NCBI GenBank assembly: GCA_002699145.1
Contig: PABK01000060.1
Location: 503,657-567,656, forward strand
DNA from: Halioglobus sp.
GTDB lineage: Bacteria; Pseudomonadota; Gammaproteobacteria; Pseudomonadales; Halieaceae
Reading direction: 5' to 3'
DNA: 64,000 bases
Numbering within the stretch: the stretch's first letter is position 1; each line of letters opens with the position of its first letter. Positions 54,419 through 63,299 of the stretch are shown here, one piece after another. The notes below the pieces were generated by a model that saw nothing but the letters and a program-made list of their open reading frames with translations, was not told the DNA's origin and did not search any database. Position numbers and translations under genes: made by a program.

Positions 54419-54482
54419 TGTTTTCAGCACCCCCGTCTAAGCCGGAGGTGGACTGCCGACACCTTCCCAAGGAGAACAGAAA

Positions 54483-55355
54483 ATGCCACGCTGGTTAAAA
54501 AGGTCATTGCTGACCCTCGTCGCTCTTGTGCTGGTGGCGGTGGGGGGTATCTATTTTCAATTCAAGTCGATCGGCATCATTCCCTCGCACGATTACGAGA
54601 CTGAGCCGCCCGCGGTTCCTGCATTCACGGGTCCAGCGGTATTGATATTCAACAAGACCAACGGCTTCATTCACAAGGATGCCATTCCTGTGGCGGACGC
54701 GGTGTTTTCACAGCTTGCGCGGGAGCAGGGTTGGGAGGTCTTGATTACCAATAACGCCGCGGTGCACAACCCGGGTGTACTGGATAAGTTCCAGTTGGTG
54801 GTGTGGAATAACGTCTCCGGCGATGTGCTCACCGCACAACAACGCGAATCCCTAAGACGGTGGCTGGAAGGCGGTGGCGGTTGGGTCGGCGTACACGGCT
54901 CCGGTGGTGATACCTCCTACCAGTGGCAGTGGTATGTCGATACCCTGCTCGGCGCGCAGTTTGTAGGGCACACTATGGACCCGCAGTTTCAGGACGCCAG
55001 TCTGCGGGTGACAGAACCCGCTGTGCCATTGACCGAACACTTGCCCACGCCGTGGACCGTGTCCTCCGAGGAGTGGTACGCCTTCGCTGCCAACCCCAGG
55101 GGCAAGGGCTACGAGATCCTGCTGACCATTGATGAAGACACCTACATCACTCAAGGTGAGACTACATCGGGCTGGATGGCAGGCTGGACAGACCGGATGG
55201 AGGGTGAACACCCGCTGGTATGGCGCCACGAATTGGGGCAGGGACGGGTCTTCTACTCCGCCATCGGCCATCGTCCGGAAACCTACCAGTTGCCGGAGTA
55301 CCGGCAATTGCTTAGTGGCGCCATGCGCTGGGCTCTGGGCGGACAAGCGCAATAG
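54483..55355 (+). CDS. ThuA-domain exported or anchored protein
   Basis: 290 residues with an N-terminal anchor/signal (LLTLVALVLVAVGGIYFQF) and a ThuA glutamine-amidotransferase-like fold: VLIFNKTNGFIHKDAIPVAD, WNNVSGDVLTAQQ, GGGGWVGVHGSGGD and EHPLVWRHELGQGRVFYSAIGH. It resembles the N-terminal domain of the fusion protein at 44473, so the cluster has two ThuA modules. ThuA proteins are linked to sugar metabolism and take part in keto-sugar handling in rhizobia. AAGGAGAA precedes the ATG. It lies between the DUF1552-linked gene and the glycosidase. Confidence 0.87.
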   Translation: MPRWLKRSLLTLVALVLVAVGGIYFQFKSIGIIPSHDYETEPPAVPAFTGPAVLIFNKTNGFIHKDAIPVADAVFSQLAREQGWEVLITNNAAVHNPGVLDKFQLVVWNNVSGDVLTAQQRESLRRWLEGGGGWVGVHGSGGDTSYQWQWYVDTLLGAQFVGHTMDPQFQDASLRVTEPAVPLTEHLPTPWTVSSEEWYAFAANPRGKGYEILLTIDEDTYITQGETTSGWMAGWTDRMEGEHPLVWRHELGQGRVFYSAIGHRPETYQLPEYRQLLSGAMRWALGGQAQ

Positions 55356-55461
55356 TCGGGGGGCGAAAGCCAGGGAGTTCTGGTGATCCAACTTATTGCA
55401 ATCGTTCTGGGGGTGTTGCTTCCGCTCGAGCTGAGCTTATACGACTGACGGACTACGCACT

Positions 55462-58400
55462 ATGATAAAACGCCTCTTGCTAGTTGTGACGCTGCTGCTG
55501 TCGCTTGTGCTGATTGCCGTCCTGGTGGGCACCGGCTGGTTTGTCTCTCGCGTACAGGATTTCCTGACGCCACCGCCGGGTACTGCTGGCCAGCCGAGCA
55601 TCGCCGTCTACGCCGCGGATAGCGTCGCCAGTGCGACCGCGGAGCCAATGCCATGGCGTGACACCGGGCTGGACTGGAATGTCATCGACCGGCCGCCGGT
55701 GTCAGCGCGCCCCTGGACCCGCTGGTGGTGGCCCGGTGGCGATGTCAATCCGCAGGTCCTGGAGGAACAACTCGAGCTGCTGCACGGCGCCGGCTTCGGC
55801 GGCGTCGAGGTGCAGCCCTTTCTCAGCGGCATGATCAATGTCGTCGATAACGAAAGCCTGATGTCCCGTGTCTACAGTTTTAACAGCGTGGGCTACCATG
55901 ACAGCCTGGGCCGGGCTGTTGATCGCGCCCATGCGCTGGGCATGGAAGTCGACCTGACCCACCTCAGCGGCTGGCCGCCGGGCGGCCCGGAGATAGCACT
56001 AGAGGACAGCCCCACGTTGCTGGCTTACGGCGAGACCCAGGTGAGCGGCGGCAAGACCGTGGACATCGAACTGCCGCTGCCGAAGGTTGGCCCGAGCACG
56101 TTAATCTTCTCGATGCTGGAATTCGCCGGGGCTGACTTTATCAATTTCCCGGTGGACCACGCCCGGCCGCTGAGTGTGGTGGCGGCCGGTGTCGAACAGG
56201 GCGAGCACAGCTGGAACCCCTTTAACATGGATGACACGGTGACACTGGCTCCGGACTCGGTGCAGGTGATCACCGACCACGTATCCGGCAAACGCCTGCG
56301 CTGGGACGCCCCCGAGGGTGAGTGGAGCATTATCGTCAGCTACACCATGCCGTCCGGCGAAGTGCCGATGGGCGCTGCACAGAAACCCCAGGGCTTTGTC
56401 GTCGACCACCTGCGCACGGCCCAGGTGCTCGGCCACTATGAATTTGCCTACGGTGAAGGTACCGGCCTGCCCGCGCGCTACGGCAAGGGCCTGCGGGGCT
56501 TCTTCAACGACAGCCTGGAATTCCGCATCTCGCGCATGACCACGCCGGACATTCTGGAGGAGTTCCGCCAGCGCCGTGGCTACGACCTCGAGCCCTACCT
56601 GCCGGTGGTGTATCGGGAGGGTGCGGACAATGTCTATTTCAGTGAACTGCTCGCGGTGCACGCGGGGCCGGATTTCTGCCTCACACCGATGGACGACCGT
56701 ATACGCCACGACTACCAGCAGACGCTGTCCGACCTGATGATCGAGCGTTTCATTGAACCCTCCGCCGACTGGGCCCACGCGCGCGGCCTGCTCAGCCGTG
56801 GCCAGAGTTACGGTATGGACATCGACATCATTCGCGCGCTGGGCGCCAATTCTATTCCCGAAACTGAACAGTTGTGGGCTGGGGGCGCCAATGTCGGGCT
56901 GAAGTTCGCGTCCTCCGCGGCGGCGCTGTACGGCCGGCCGCTGGTGAGCGCCGAGTCCTTCGTGTGGATCAATCGCGACTACATGCCCACCGCCCGGCGT
57001 ATAAAAGCGGCTGCGGACAAACTGTTCCTGGCCGGCATCAATCACGTGATCTACCACGGCACACCCTATCCCTGGTACGGCGACGGGCAGGGGGAGTACG
57101 GCGAGGAGGGCTGGCAGCCCTTTTCCGGCCCGCAGAACCCGGCGCATTTTTCCGGTCACTACGCCGCCTCCAATCCCGCTATCTGGCCTGATATGCCGGA
57201 TTTGAACACCTACATGGCGCGCAGCCAGCACCTGCTGCGCCAGGGTCGCCCGGATGTCGACGTACTGGTGTACTACCCCTTCCTGGGCTTCCACGGCCCG
57301 AATTCGGATCGCGAGGGCAAGGAGGTCCTGGTCAGCGGCAGCCTGCCGGATGCCGATCCCGCATCGGTATTGCTGGAAGCGCCCGAGCTCAGGACGGGCA
57401 AGGAGCAGCTCCACAAGTTGATGACGGTACCGCCAAAGCAAATCGATCCCCGTGTTACCTGGATGGAAGCCCTGCAGCCGACCCTGGATGAACTGGAACG
57501 CCGCGGCGTCAGCTGGGCCTGGGTCAACGACGATGCCCTGCAGGGTGGACTGCTGGACAGCGGTCGACTGGCGGCCTCCGGGGGGCGGTACGCCAGTATC
57601 CTGCTGCCTGGCATCGAGGCCATGCCGCCTGCCACCTTACCGGCATTGCGCCGCCAGCTTGAGCAGGGTACCCCGGTTATATTCGCTGACAAGCTCCCGC
57701 AACAGCAGCGCAGCTTCCGCGATGCAGCCCGGGGCGACCGCCAGGTGCGCGAGGGCGTGGCGGCCCTGGTGAAAGCCGGCGCTCTCCACCTGCCGCTGGA
57801 TAGCGAGGCGTTGCTGGCGAGCCTTGAGCGGGCGGCGCCGGATACACTGCGTTACGCACATGCAAGCACGATACAGCGCTACCGCCGGCTGCTCGACGAC
57901 GGCGAGATCCTGTTTTTCGGCAACCAGTCCGCTGACGCGGCGACCTTGTCGCTAACCGGAGCGGGTGACGAACCCCTGTGGTGGTTCGATGCGCGGACTG
58001 GCGTCGCCTGGCCCGCAGCGCCTGTGGGTGGCCGGCTCGACCTTTCACTGGCCGGCTTCGACAGCCGCTTCCTGGTGCGCGGTGTGCCTATGCCCCAGGG
58101 CCTGGCGGGTCCGCTGCCCGCTGCAGTCGCAGCGACGGGCGAGGCATCCAGCCGACGATTGACTGAATGGCGCTTCTCCCTGGGTGATTACCATGGCGAT
58201 GGCGAAGCGGCGCTGTCCGACTGGCGTGAGGTGCCCGAGCTGCGCCACGCCCACGGGCCGGGGATTTACACGCACCGGTTGCCGCTGGACGATGCTCCCG
58301 GCGACACCGAACGCTACCTGCTGGACCTGGGGCTGGTGCAGGGTTCGGCAAGGGTGCGGGTGAATGACGAAGTGGCGGGCCAGGCAAGCCTGCCGCCGTT

Positions 58401-58596
58401 TACACTGGATATCACCGACGCACTCACTGCCGGGGATAACGTCATCAAGGTGGAGGTGCGGGCGCCCCTGCGCAACCTGTTCGTCGGCCGGGCCCTGGCC
58501 GGCGACCCCCTGTACGCCCAGATGACGCGCTTCGAGAACGCGCTGGTCGCCGCGGGGTTGTTGGGGCCGGTCACTCTTTTTACAAAGGAGAAGTGA
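55462..58596 (+). CDS. Membrane-anchored GH106-like glycoside hydrolase (alpha-L-rhamnosidase type)
   Basis: 1044 residues. Residues 1-28 (MIKRLLLVVTLLLSLVLIAV...) form an uncleaved-looking signal anchor. The PWTRWWWPGGDVN motif at 84-95 and GGVEVQPF after it mark the start of the GH106 TIM barrel. The middle contains LSRGQSYGMDIDI, AESFVW and HVIYHGTPYPWYG strands, and the C-terminus has a carbohydrate-binding-like jelly roll. Members of this family cleave rhamnosides from flavonoids, saponins and plant or algal polysaccharides; others are unassigned. It would remove sugar from a glycosylated compound at the inner-membrane surface or periplasm. The upstream 15 bases over the ATG are repeated at 41460 (see the fragment there). 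Confidence 0.88.
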   Translation: MIKRLLLVVTLLLSLVLIAVLVGTGWFVSRVQDFLTPPPGTAGQPSIAVYAADSVASATAEPMPWRDTGLDWNVIDRPPVSARPWTRWWWPGGDVNPQVLEEQLELLHGAGFGGVEVQPFLSGMINVVDNESLMSRVYSFNSVGYHDSLGRAVDRAHALGMEVDLTHLSGWPPGGPEIALEDSPTLLAYGETQVSGGKTVDIELPLPKVGPSTLIFSMLEFAGADFINFPVDHARPLSVVAAGVEQGEHSWNPFNMDDTVTLAPDSVQVITDHVSGKRLRWDAPEGEWSIIVSYTMPSGEVPMGAAQKPQGFVVDHLRTAQVLGHYEFAYGEGTGLPARYGKGLRGFFNDSLEFRISRMTTPDILEEFRQRRGYDLEPYLPVVYREGADNVYFSELLAVHAGPDFCLTPMDDRIRHDYQQTLSDLMIERFIEPSADWAHARGLLSRGQSYGMDIDIIRALGANSIPETEQLWAGGANVGLKFASSAAALYGRPLVSAESFVWINRDYMPTARRIKAAADKLFLAGINHVIYHGTPYPWYGDGQGEYGEEGWQPFSGPQNPAHFSGHYAASNPAIWPDMPDLNTYMARSQHLLRQGRPDVDVLVYYPFLGFHGPNSDREGKEVLVSGSLPDADPASVLLEAPELRTGKEQLHKLMTVPPKQIDPRVTWMEALQPTLDELERRGVSWAWVNDDALQGGLLDSGRLAASGGRYASILLPGIEAMPPATLPALRRQLEQGTPVIFADKLPQQQRSFRDAARGDRQVREGVAALVKAGALHLPLDSEALLASLERAAPDTLRYAHASTIQRYRRLLDDGEILFFGNQSADAATLSLTGAGDEPLWWFDARTGVAWPAAPVGGRLDLSLAGFDSRFLVRGVPMPQGLAGPLPAAVAATGEASSRRLTEWRFSLGDYHGDGEAALSDWREVPELRHAHGPGIYTHRLPLDDAPGDTERYLLDLGLVQGSARVRVNDEVAGQASLPPFTLDITDALTAGDNVIKVEVRAPLRNLFVGRALAGDPLYAQMTRFENALVAAGLLGPVTLFTKEK

Positions 58597-58706
58597 GCGG
58601 TGAGTAGCGGGTCAAAATGGTTGTCCTCGATACCGTCATTCACCCCGACTACTTGCCCGGTGTATGTCGCGTGGGGTGCCAGCGAGGGTTCTGCCTGGTA
58701 CAGCAC

Positions 58707-59507
58707 TCAGCCGAGTTTAGCGAGCAGGTGGTGCAACCCCACGGGGAAGCAGCGTTTGAGTATATCGACTAACACGGCATCGGCGCCCACCCGCACGCGC
58801 ATGCGCCGGCGCTGCACTGCGGCAACGATCTTCGACGCCGCCCTTTCCGGGTCCATGCCGATGCGCTGCACCAGGTCATAGGTTTTTTGTGCCACGTCCT
58901 GGTCGTCTGCCTTGTCCAGTGTCGCCTGCATCATATCCGTGCGAATGGCGCCCGGGTGCACCGTGGTCACGCCGATACCGAGCGGCCTGAGTTCGCTCCA
59001 CAACGATTCCGACAGTAGTTTAACCGCGGCCTTGGTGGCGCAGTAGGACGACTGGCTGGGCAGGCCCGCCAGAGCATTCATGCTCGACAGGTTGACGATG
59101 TGGGCTTCCCCGGCCGCCTGCAGCGCCGGCAGGAAGTAATGGCAGCCGTAGACCACACCCCAGTAGTTCACGCCGGTCACGGTTTCCCAGTCTTCAATGC
59201 TGTGATTGGTAAAGCTCTTCTGGTAAGTGATACCGGCGTTGTTAATCAGCAGGTTGACCTGGCCGTGCTCGCCGACCACGGCGTCGGGCAGGGCGGCCAT
59301 CTGTGCGCGATCGCTGATATCCACTACATGCTGCGATACCTGGATCCCTGTCGGTGCCAGTGTCTCAGCCGTCGCGCGCAGGGCTCCGGTGTCGCGATCG
59401 ACCAGCGCCAGTTTACAACCGCGGCTGGCCAGGTTGCGCGCCAGGGCACTGCCGATGCCGCCGCCGGCACCGGTAATGACGGCGACTCTATCGGCGAGTT
59501 GTTTCAT
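58707..59507 (-). CDS. Short-chain dehydrogenase/reductase
   Basis: 266-residue SDR with TGAGGGIG near residue 13, NNAGITYQK, SSMNALAG and YCATKAAVK. The start ATG overlaps the stop of the OYE gene (ATGA), so it is the third gene of the minus-strand operon. The length and the PGAIRTDMM segment match classical SDRs acting on lipids, terpenoids or steroids. The region 58597-58706 between its end and the GH106 gene shows nothing else. Confidence 0.9.
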   Translation of the reverse strand: MKQLADRVAVITGAGGGIGSALARNLASRGCKLALVDRDTGALRATAETLAPTGIQVSQHVVDISDRAQMAALPDAVVGEHGQVNLLINNAGITYQKSFTNHSIEDWETVTGVNYWGVVYGCHYFLPALQAAGEAHIVNLSSMNALAGLPSQSSYCATKAAVKLLSESLWSELRPLGIGVTTVHPGAIRTDMMQATLDKADDQDVAQKTYDLVQRIGMDPERAASKIVAAVQRRRMRVRVGADAVLVDILKRCFPVGLHHLLAKLG

Positions 59508-60730
59508 GCCGGTTGCTTCCCGGGGAGTTCATCGTTCAGCGGACAGTACACGCCGCCGGGGGCCTCGATCAACGTGGCACAGCGGTTACAGTGGATACAG
59601 CCGTTGAGGTAATCGCTGTTGCCCATCGCGTTGTTGACGTAATTGGGATCCTTGATCAGCGGCCGGCCCAGTTGCACAAAATCAAAGCCCTCGCGCATCA
59701 CGGTCGCCAGGCTGTCCAACTCGGTGCAGCCGCCGATATAGACCATCTGGCACTGCACCCGGTCCCGCACCTGTTTTGCCTCTTCCAGGAAGAAGTTTTC
59801 CCTGTAAGGGTAGTGTTTGAACAGTCGGGGGCCCACCAGTCTCAGGCCAAGACGGGTGATGGGGTTCTTTTCCACCGCAATCAAGCCCTTGTCCAGCGTG
59901 TCCCCGCGGAAGTACACCATGGGGTTGAAGCTGCTGGTGCCCCCGGAGCAGATCAGCGCATCGATACCTGCGCTGTCCAGCATGGTGGCCACATCCAGCG
60001 CCTCCGGCAGGTGCAGGCCGTCCTTGATACCGTCGGTAAGGCCCATCTTGCCGAGGATGGGAAAGTCATCGCCTACCGCCTTGCGCACCGCCTCAAGGAC
60101 CCGCAGCGGCAGGCGCATCCGGTTGCGTAGGCTGCCGCCGTACTCGTCGCTACGGCGGTTGGTTTTCGGGCTGATAAACTGGGACAGGCCGTAGCCGTGG
60201 CTGAAGTGAATTTCCACGGCGTCGAAGCCCACGGCCTTCATCAGGGTGGCGGCGCGGGCGTAGGTCGACACGAAGTAGTCGATGTCCTGCATAGTCATGG
60301 CGCCGCTATTGGGGTAGCCGGCGGAAGCGCCCAGCATACTGAACATCCGCGACGGGCCCAGCGGGCGTTGCAGTCGTTGCAGGCGGCGGTTCTTGGAGAA
60401 GTTGCCGCAGTGCGCCATCTGCCCCGAAATCCTGGCGTCGGGCGCATGGGCCTTCAGTTCGTTGCACAGGTGTGTCAGCGCGTCCCGGTGAATCTCGTCC
60501 ATCCACAACATCTGGTCGTTGATGCGCCCGTCGGCCTCCGTCGCGCAGTAACCGATGGTGGTCATGGCAGTACCGCCGCCAACAATGGCCTTGTGGAAAT
60601 TCAGCAGGGCCTGCCCGGGAACACCGTCGGGCGCTTTACCCTCGTAGGTGGCGGCTTTCAGGATGCGGTTTTTCAGCGGCAGTTTCCCCAGTCGGGCAGG
60701 GGAGAAGGCGCGTTGCAGGTCGGGGTTCAT
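59504..60730 (-). CDS. NADH:flavin oxidoreductase (Old Yellow Enzyme family)
   Basis: 408 residues: an N-terminal LPLKNRILKAATYEG strand, the FMN/substrate pair region GQMAHCGNFS, EIHFSHGYGLSQFISP, NRRSDEYGGSLRNR and a phosphate-binding VQLGRPLI. The C-terminal CIHCNRC followed by a later Cys (GVYC) forms a four-Cys motif for an iron-sulfur centre, as in 2,4-dienoyl-CoA reductase-like OYEs. It is coupled to the SDR downstream by an ATGA overlap and follows the oxygenase-like gene by 55 bases. A likely role is reduction of an activated C=C bond in the catabolic route. Confidence 0.9.
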   Translation of the reverse strand: MNPDLQRAFSPARLGKLPLKNRILKAATYEGKAPDGVPGQALLNFHKAIVGGGTAMTTIGYCATEADGRINDQMLWMDEIHRDALTHLCNELKAHAPDARISGQMAHCGNFSKNRRLQRLQRPLGPSRMFSMLGASAGYPNSGAMTMQDIDYFVSTYARAATLMKAVGFDAVEIHFSHGYGLSQFISPKTNRRSDEYGGSLRNRMRLPLRVLEAVRKAVGDDFPILGKMGLTDGIKDGLHLPEALDVATMLDSAGIDALICSGGTSSFNPMVYFRGDTLDKGLIAVEKNPITRLGLRLVGPRLFKHYPYRENFFLEEAKQVRDRVQCQMVYIGGCTELDSLATVMREGFDFVQLGRPLIKDPNYVNNAMGNSDYLNGCIHCNRCATLIEAPGGVYCPLNDELPGKQPA

Positions 60731-60785
60731 CGGCGGGCCGCTCTTGCAGTGGCCGACACCAGCGCCACTGTTGCACAGGTGTGTT

Positions 60786-61871
60786 TCAAGCGGCGTCGAT
60801 GTACAGCGGCGTCACCGGTGCGTTGTCCGGGTAGCTGGTCGGTCCGCCCATATCGTAGGCGGCATTGATCGCGCGGATGAACGCCGGGTCGTGCAGCGGG
60901 TCGGTCGGGGTCTCGATCTCGGCGCCGCGGGCGCGGGCATCGTCGAGCAGCATCTCGATGGCGCGCTCCTGGGTGAGGTTGTCGGTGCCCTCCATATTTT
61001 TCTTCAGTTCCTCGCTGTCCTCGAACACCTCGGCGGACCAGTGCACCAGGAAGCGCAGGTCCCGGGTGTGGTGACGGGCGATGATCTCGTCACCGGTTTT
61101 CAGCAGCCAGTGATCGCTGTCACCGGGGTCGCCGCTGAACAGCGTGTTGAAGGCCAGCCCGTCCGGGCGCTGCTGTTCCAGCGGGCCGTTGGCCTCGCCG
61201 CGGTGATACATCATCTCGTTCTGTACCACCACGCCGCGGTTGTAGACGGGCGGCTGCAGCCGCTGCGGCGGCTCTAGCGGGCCCTCGGGCCAGTAGGTGA
61301 AGCCGCTGTCCGGGTCGTGGGAGAACCAGGTAATGACCTGCGCCATCTTGATCAGGTAGTCGCGGAACAGGCCGGACTTGCCCATGACACTGCACAGCCA
61401 GGTGGGGGAGTTCTCGTAGCGCACACCGCGAAAGCTAGGGGTATCGAGATGTCCGGGGTCGGTATTGCCTGCGGGCCCGTTGACGTTGAACAGCATCATC
61501 TGCGGTTTAGCGTACTTTGCTCCCCAGTAGGACTTGGCCAGTTCCAGGAAGCGCTCGTTGTAAAAGCAATCCTGGATTTCCGGGTACAGGGCGGCGGAGT
61601 AGTTGGCGTAGAAGCCGCGGAAGGTAGGAGTGAGGAACCAGTCCAGCGATAACTCGGTGCCCTCGGGCATCGGCCCCGACAGTGTGGCTAGTAACTCGTC
61701 CGCTGAGGCGAAGTGCTGGGCGATGATGAGTTTCCAGGGGCCTTTTGCACGCACCACGCCGAGGAGGCGCTGCAATTGGTCGTCGGTGTATACGTTGTCC
61801 ACTTCCCGCGGCGGGGCAGCGGGACGGAGATTGTCGGAGAGTTCGCGTATGCGGGCTTCGGACAGGGGCAT
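60786..61871 (-). CDS. Putative Fe(II)/2-oxoglutarate oxygenase-like protein
   Basis: 361 residues of uncertain family. A HLD triplet (His141, Asp143 in GNTDPGHLDTPSFRG) and a distal MMYHRGEAN (His223) have the order and spacing of the 2-His-1-carboxylate facial triad of non-heme iron oxygenases. An Arg nearby could hold 2-oxoglutarate; I cannot confirm the family. It is first in the minus-strand operon, with GAGGATAC before the ATG and operator-like site S7 66 bases upstream. A role in hydroxylation is inferred from motifs and context. Confidence 0.55.
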   Translation of the reverse strand: MPLSEARIRELSDNLRPAAPPREVDNVYTDDQLQRLLGVVRAKGPWKLIIAQHFASADELLATLSGPMPEGTELSLDWFLTPTFRGFYANYSAALYPEIQDCFYNERFLELAKSYWGAKYAKPQMMLFNVNGPAGNTDPGHLDTPSFRGVRYENSPTWLCSVMGKSGLFRDYLIKMAQVITWFSHDPDSGFTYWPEGPLEPPQRLQPPVYNRGVVVQNEMMYHRGEANGPLEQQRPDGLAFNTLFSGDPGDSDHWLLKTGDEIIARHHTRDLRFLVHWSAEVFEDSEELKKNMEGTDNLTQERAIEMLLDDARARGAEIETPTDPLHDPAFIRAINAAYDMGGPTSYPDNAPVTPLYIDAA

Positions 61872-61937
61872 GGCGGTATCCTCGTGTATGGCGTCGACGG
61901 CATGCTATCCGTCGGGAGGCATCTTTTGTGAAAATAA

Positions 61938-61951
61938 ACTTATGGGTAAGT
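61938..61951 (-). promoter_or_regulatory. Operator-like palindrome S7 (upstream of the oxygenase/OYE/SDR operon)
   Basis: ACTTA-TGGG-TAAGT, a perfect inverted repeat, 66 bases before the first gene of the operon. It is the clearest of the seven sites because its GC-containing spacer cannot be mistaken for a -10 box. Confidence 0.65.
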
Positions 61952-62135
61952 AATGTAGCAAATTATTCGCCAGGCGACTAGCCCTAGTCGAGCCTGGGCT
62001 GTGGATCGCGACCGCGTAGAGTTCAGCCTTCGATCCTGTGCCCGGCCCAGTGCGGATGTCGCTGTCCATCATCTGGGTAATGGAGGATGTACCCAAGGTG
62101 GTGTTCTGGTATGTGCTTCACCAAATCTTCTCGGA

Positions 62136-62396
62136 TCAGTCTGCACATTCGTCAAAATCAATGAATGATCCCCAGTTATCTTCGGAGCCGTAGCGCCTGA
62201 AGAGCCAAATGTAGATGGCGCTATTATTGGCGGGGCCGTTCCGCCCAAGAAGGTAAGAGGAGATCCCAAAGTAGTCTGGTTCGAACCCAAAGTGCTTGCA
62301 GAGTTTAAGTGCCGACCGTTCCAAATATCGTAAGTGTGATGCCTGCTCTTCAGCTTCGCTGGTCCTGGCAGAGTAGTTGTCTGGTGTGTTCATCAT
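62136..62396 (-). CDS. Small protein of unknown function
   Basis: 86 residues starting MMNTPDNYSARTSEAEEQ, from the ATG at 62394-62396, which follows AAGGG by 9 bases; the frame itself opens at 62450. No recognised domain; mixed Glu/Arg/Tyr composition, no membrane segment. The base composition is lower in GC than the island. It is probably cargo of the mobile remnant next to the recombinase. Evidence that it is a gene is its start context and frame length only. Confidence 0.45.
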   Translation of the reverse strand: MMNTPDNYSARTSEAEEQASHLRYLERSALKLCKHFGFEPDYFGISSYLLGRNGPANNSAIYIWLFRRYGSEDNWGSFIDFDECAD

Positions 62397-62635
62397 GTTG
62401 AAGTCCCTTAAGTGAAGTTTTTGTAGATCACATAAGGAACGTATCTCCAAATAAGGCAGCCTGCTTGGAGAAGGGAAACGAGCTCAAACCGCCTCTATAA
62501 TCGCGTATTCTGCTGTTTGGAAGAGGGCATTACATTGCTTTGGGCGGGGCTCCAGCAACTTGCGTTACCTGATATAGGAAGTTTGCTGATGAAACGTGAG
62601 TGAGTTCTCTGACTATAAACTAGCGGAAGCGATTG

Positions 62636-62968
62636 TCACCAATTTTCAATATTTCGCCATCGATGCCATAACTTGTGGAAGAGTTCTGGGCCTCCCTGGA
62701 TCACGGTTTCTGGAGGACGATTCAGGGTGATTCTTCCGTGGATGCCCCCTAGCGCTGCGTTTCTCTCGTGCTCTTCAAGAAATTTGAGGTCGGGAATGGA
62801 AACCAGCCACTTCTGCCGTGGATGGATCAAGGCACCAGTGGCACTCAGCAAGACGCTAGCGGCCGTTCGTGCCCGATGGTGGTTATGATCCAGAGCCAGA
62901 TCGAGGAGGGTCCTAATGGCGTTCTGGTATCGCACCTCGAGGGCATTTTCCAGATTGAGCGGTTTCAT
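62636..62968 (-). CDS. Small protein of unknown function
   Basis: 110 residues from the ATG at 62966-62968 (a GTG two codons earlier is also open). KPLNLENALEVRYQNAIRTLLDLALDHNHHRARTAAS suggests an all-helical N-terminal half; the rest has a PRQKWLVSIPDLKFLEE segment. No known domain is recognised. It lies in the low-GC mobile region, apart from the two coupled genes upstream, which are separated from it by a terminator-like hairpin. The ribosome site is weak, so the start is uncertain. Confidence 0.45.
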   Translation of the reverse strand: MKPLNLENALEVRYQNAIRTLLDLALDHNHHRARTAASVLLSATGALIHPRQKWLVSIPDLKFLEEHERNAALGGIHGRITLNRPPETVIQGGPELFHKLWHRWRNIENW

Positions 62969-62997
62969 TATCACTTGAGTGGTATGCCTTTAAGGGG

Positions 62998-63025
62998 AGA
63001 GAAAGAAAGCGGTGCAAGCACCGCT
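62998..63025 (-). terminator. Probable terminator after the recombinase-linked genes
   Basis: AGCGGTGC / GCACCGCT stem of 8 bp with an AA spacer (63016-63017). On the minus strand it is followed by a T-rich stretch (TTTCTTTCTC). It lies just downstream of the small membrane gene ending at 63111. Confidence 0.6.
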
Positions 63026-63110
63026 AGAAGTGATCCGTTTCTGAATCTTTCTCGACTTCGTCCTCAACCTTGTCTCCCCGTGCGATCTCAACGCCGAGAA
63101 ATACGCCCAG

Positions 63111-63299
63111 TTATACCAGGGCACAGCGGAAAGCGTCCTTGAGGATGGCCGGGCTGAGCCAGAAGCGCAGCCAGGTCTCCCAGAAGGTAATGTTCCGATT
63201 CCGAGGCACCAGAGAACGGTGGACGCGAAGGATTCCTCGTAGGTAATAGACGATCCAGCACAGGCCGAAGCCTGCGGGTATGAGTTCCAGTTCGGTCAT
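63111..63299 (-). CDS. Small hydrophobic protein of the recombinase operon
   Basis: 62 residues from the ATG at 63297-63299, starting MTELELIPAGFGLCWIVYYL. A hydrophobic start is followed by aromatic-rich segments (WETWLRFWLSPAILKD), suggesting membrane association. The start codon overlaps the stop of the upstream gene (ATGA), so translation is coupled. Not recognised. Confidence 0.5.
   Translation of the reverse strand: MTELELIPAGFGLCWIVYYLRGILRVHRSLVPRNRNITFWETWLRFWLSPAILKDAFRCALV

Noticed and set aside
62768..63142. 124-codon plus-strand frame
   Set aside because: It runs through the hairpin at 62998-63025 and opposite the small minus-strand genes; no ribosome site or motif.
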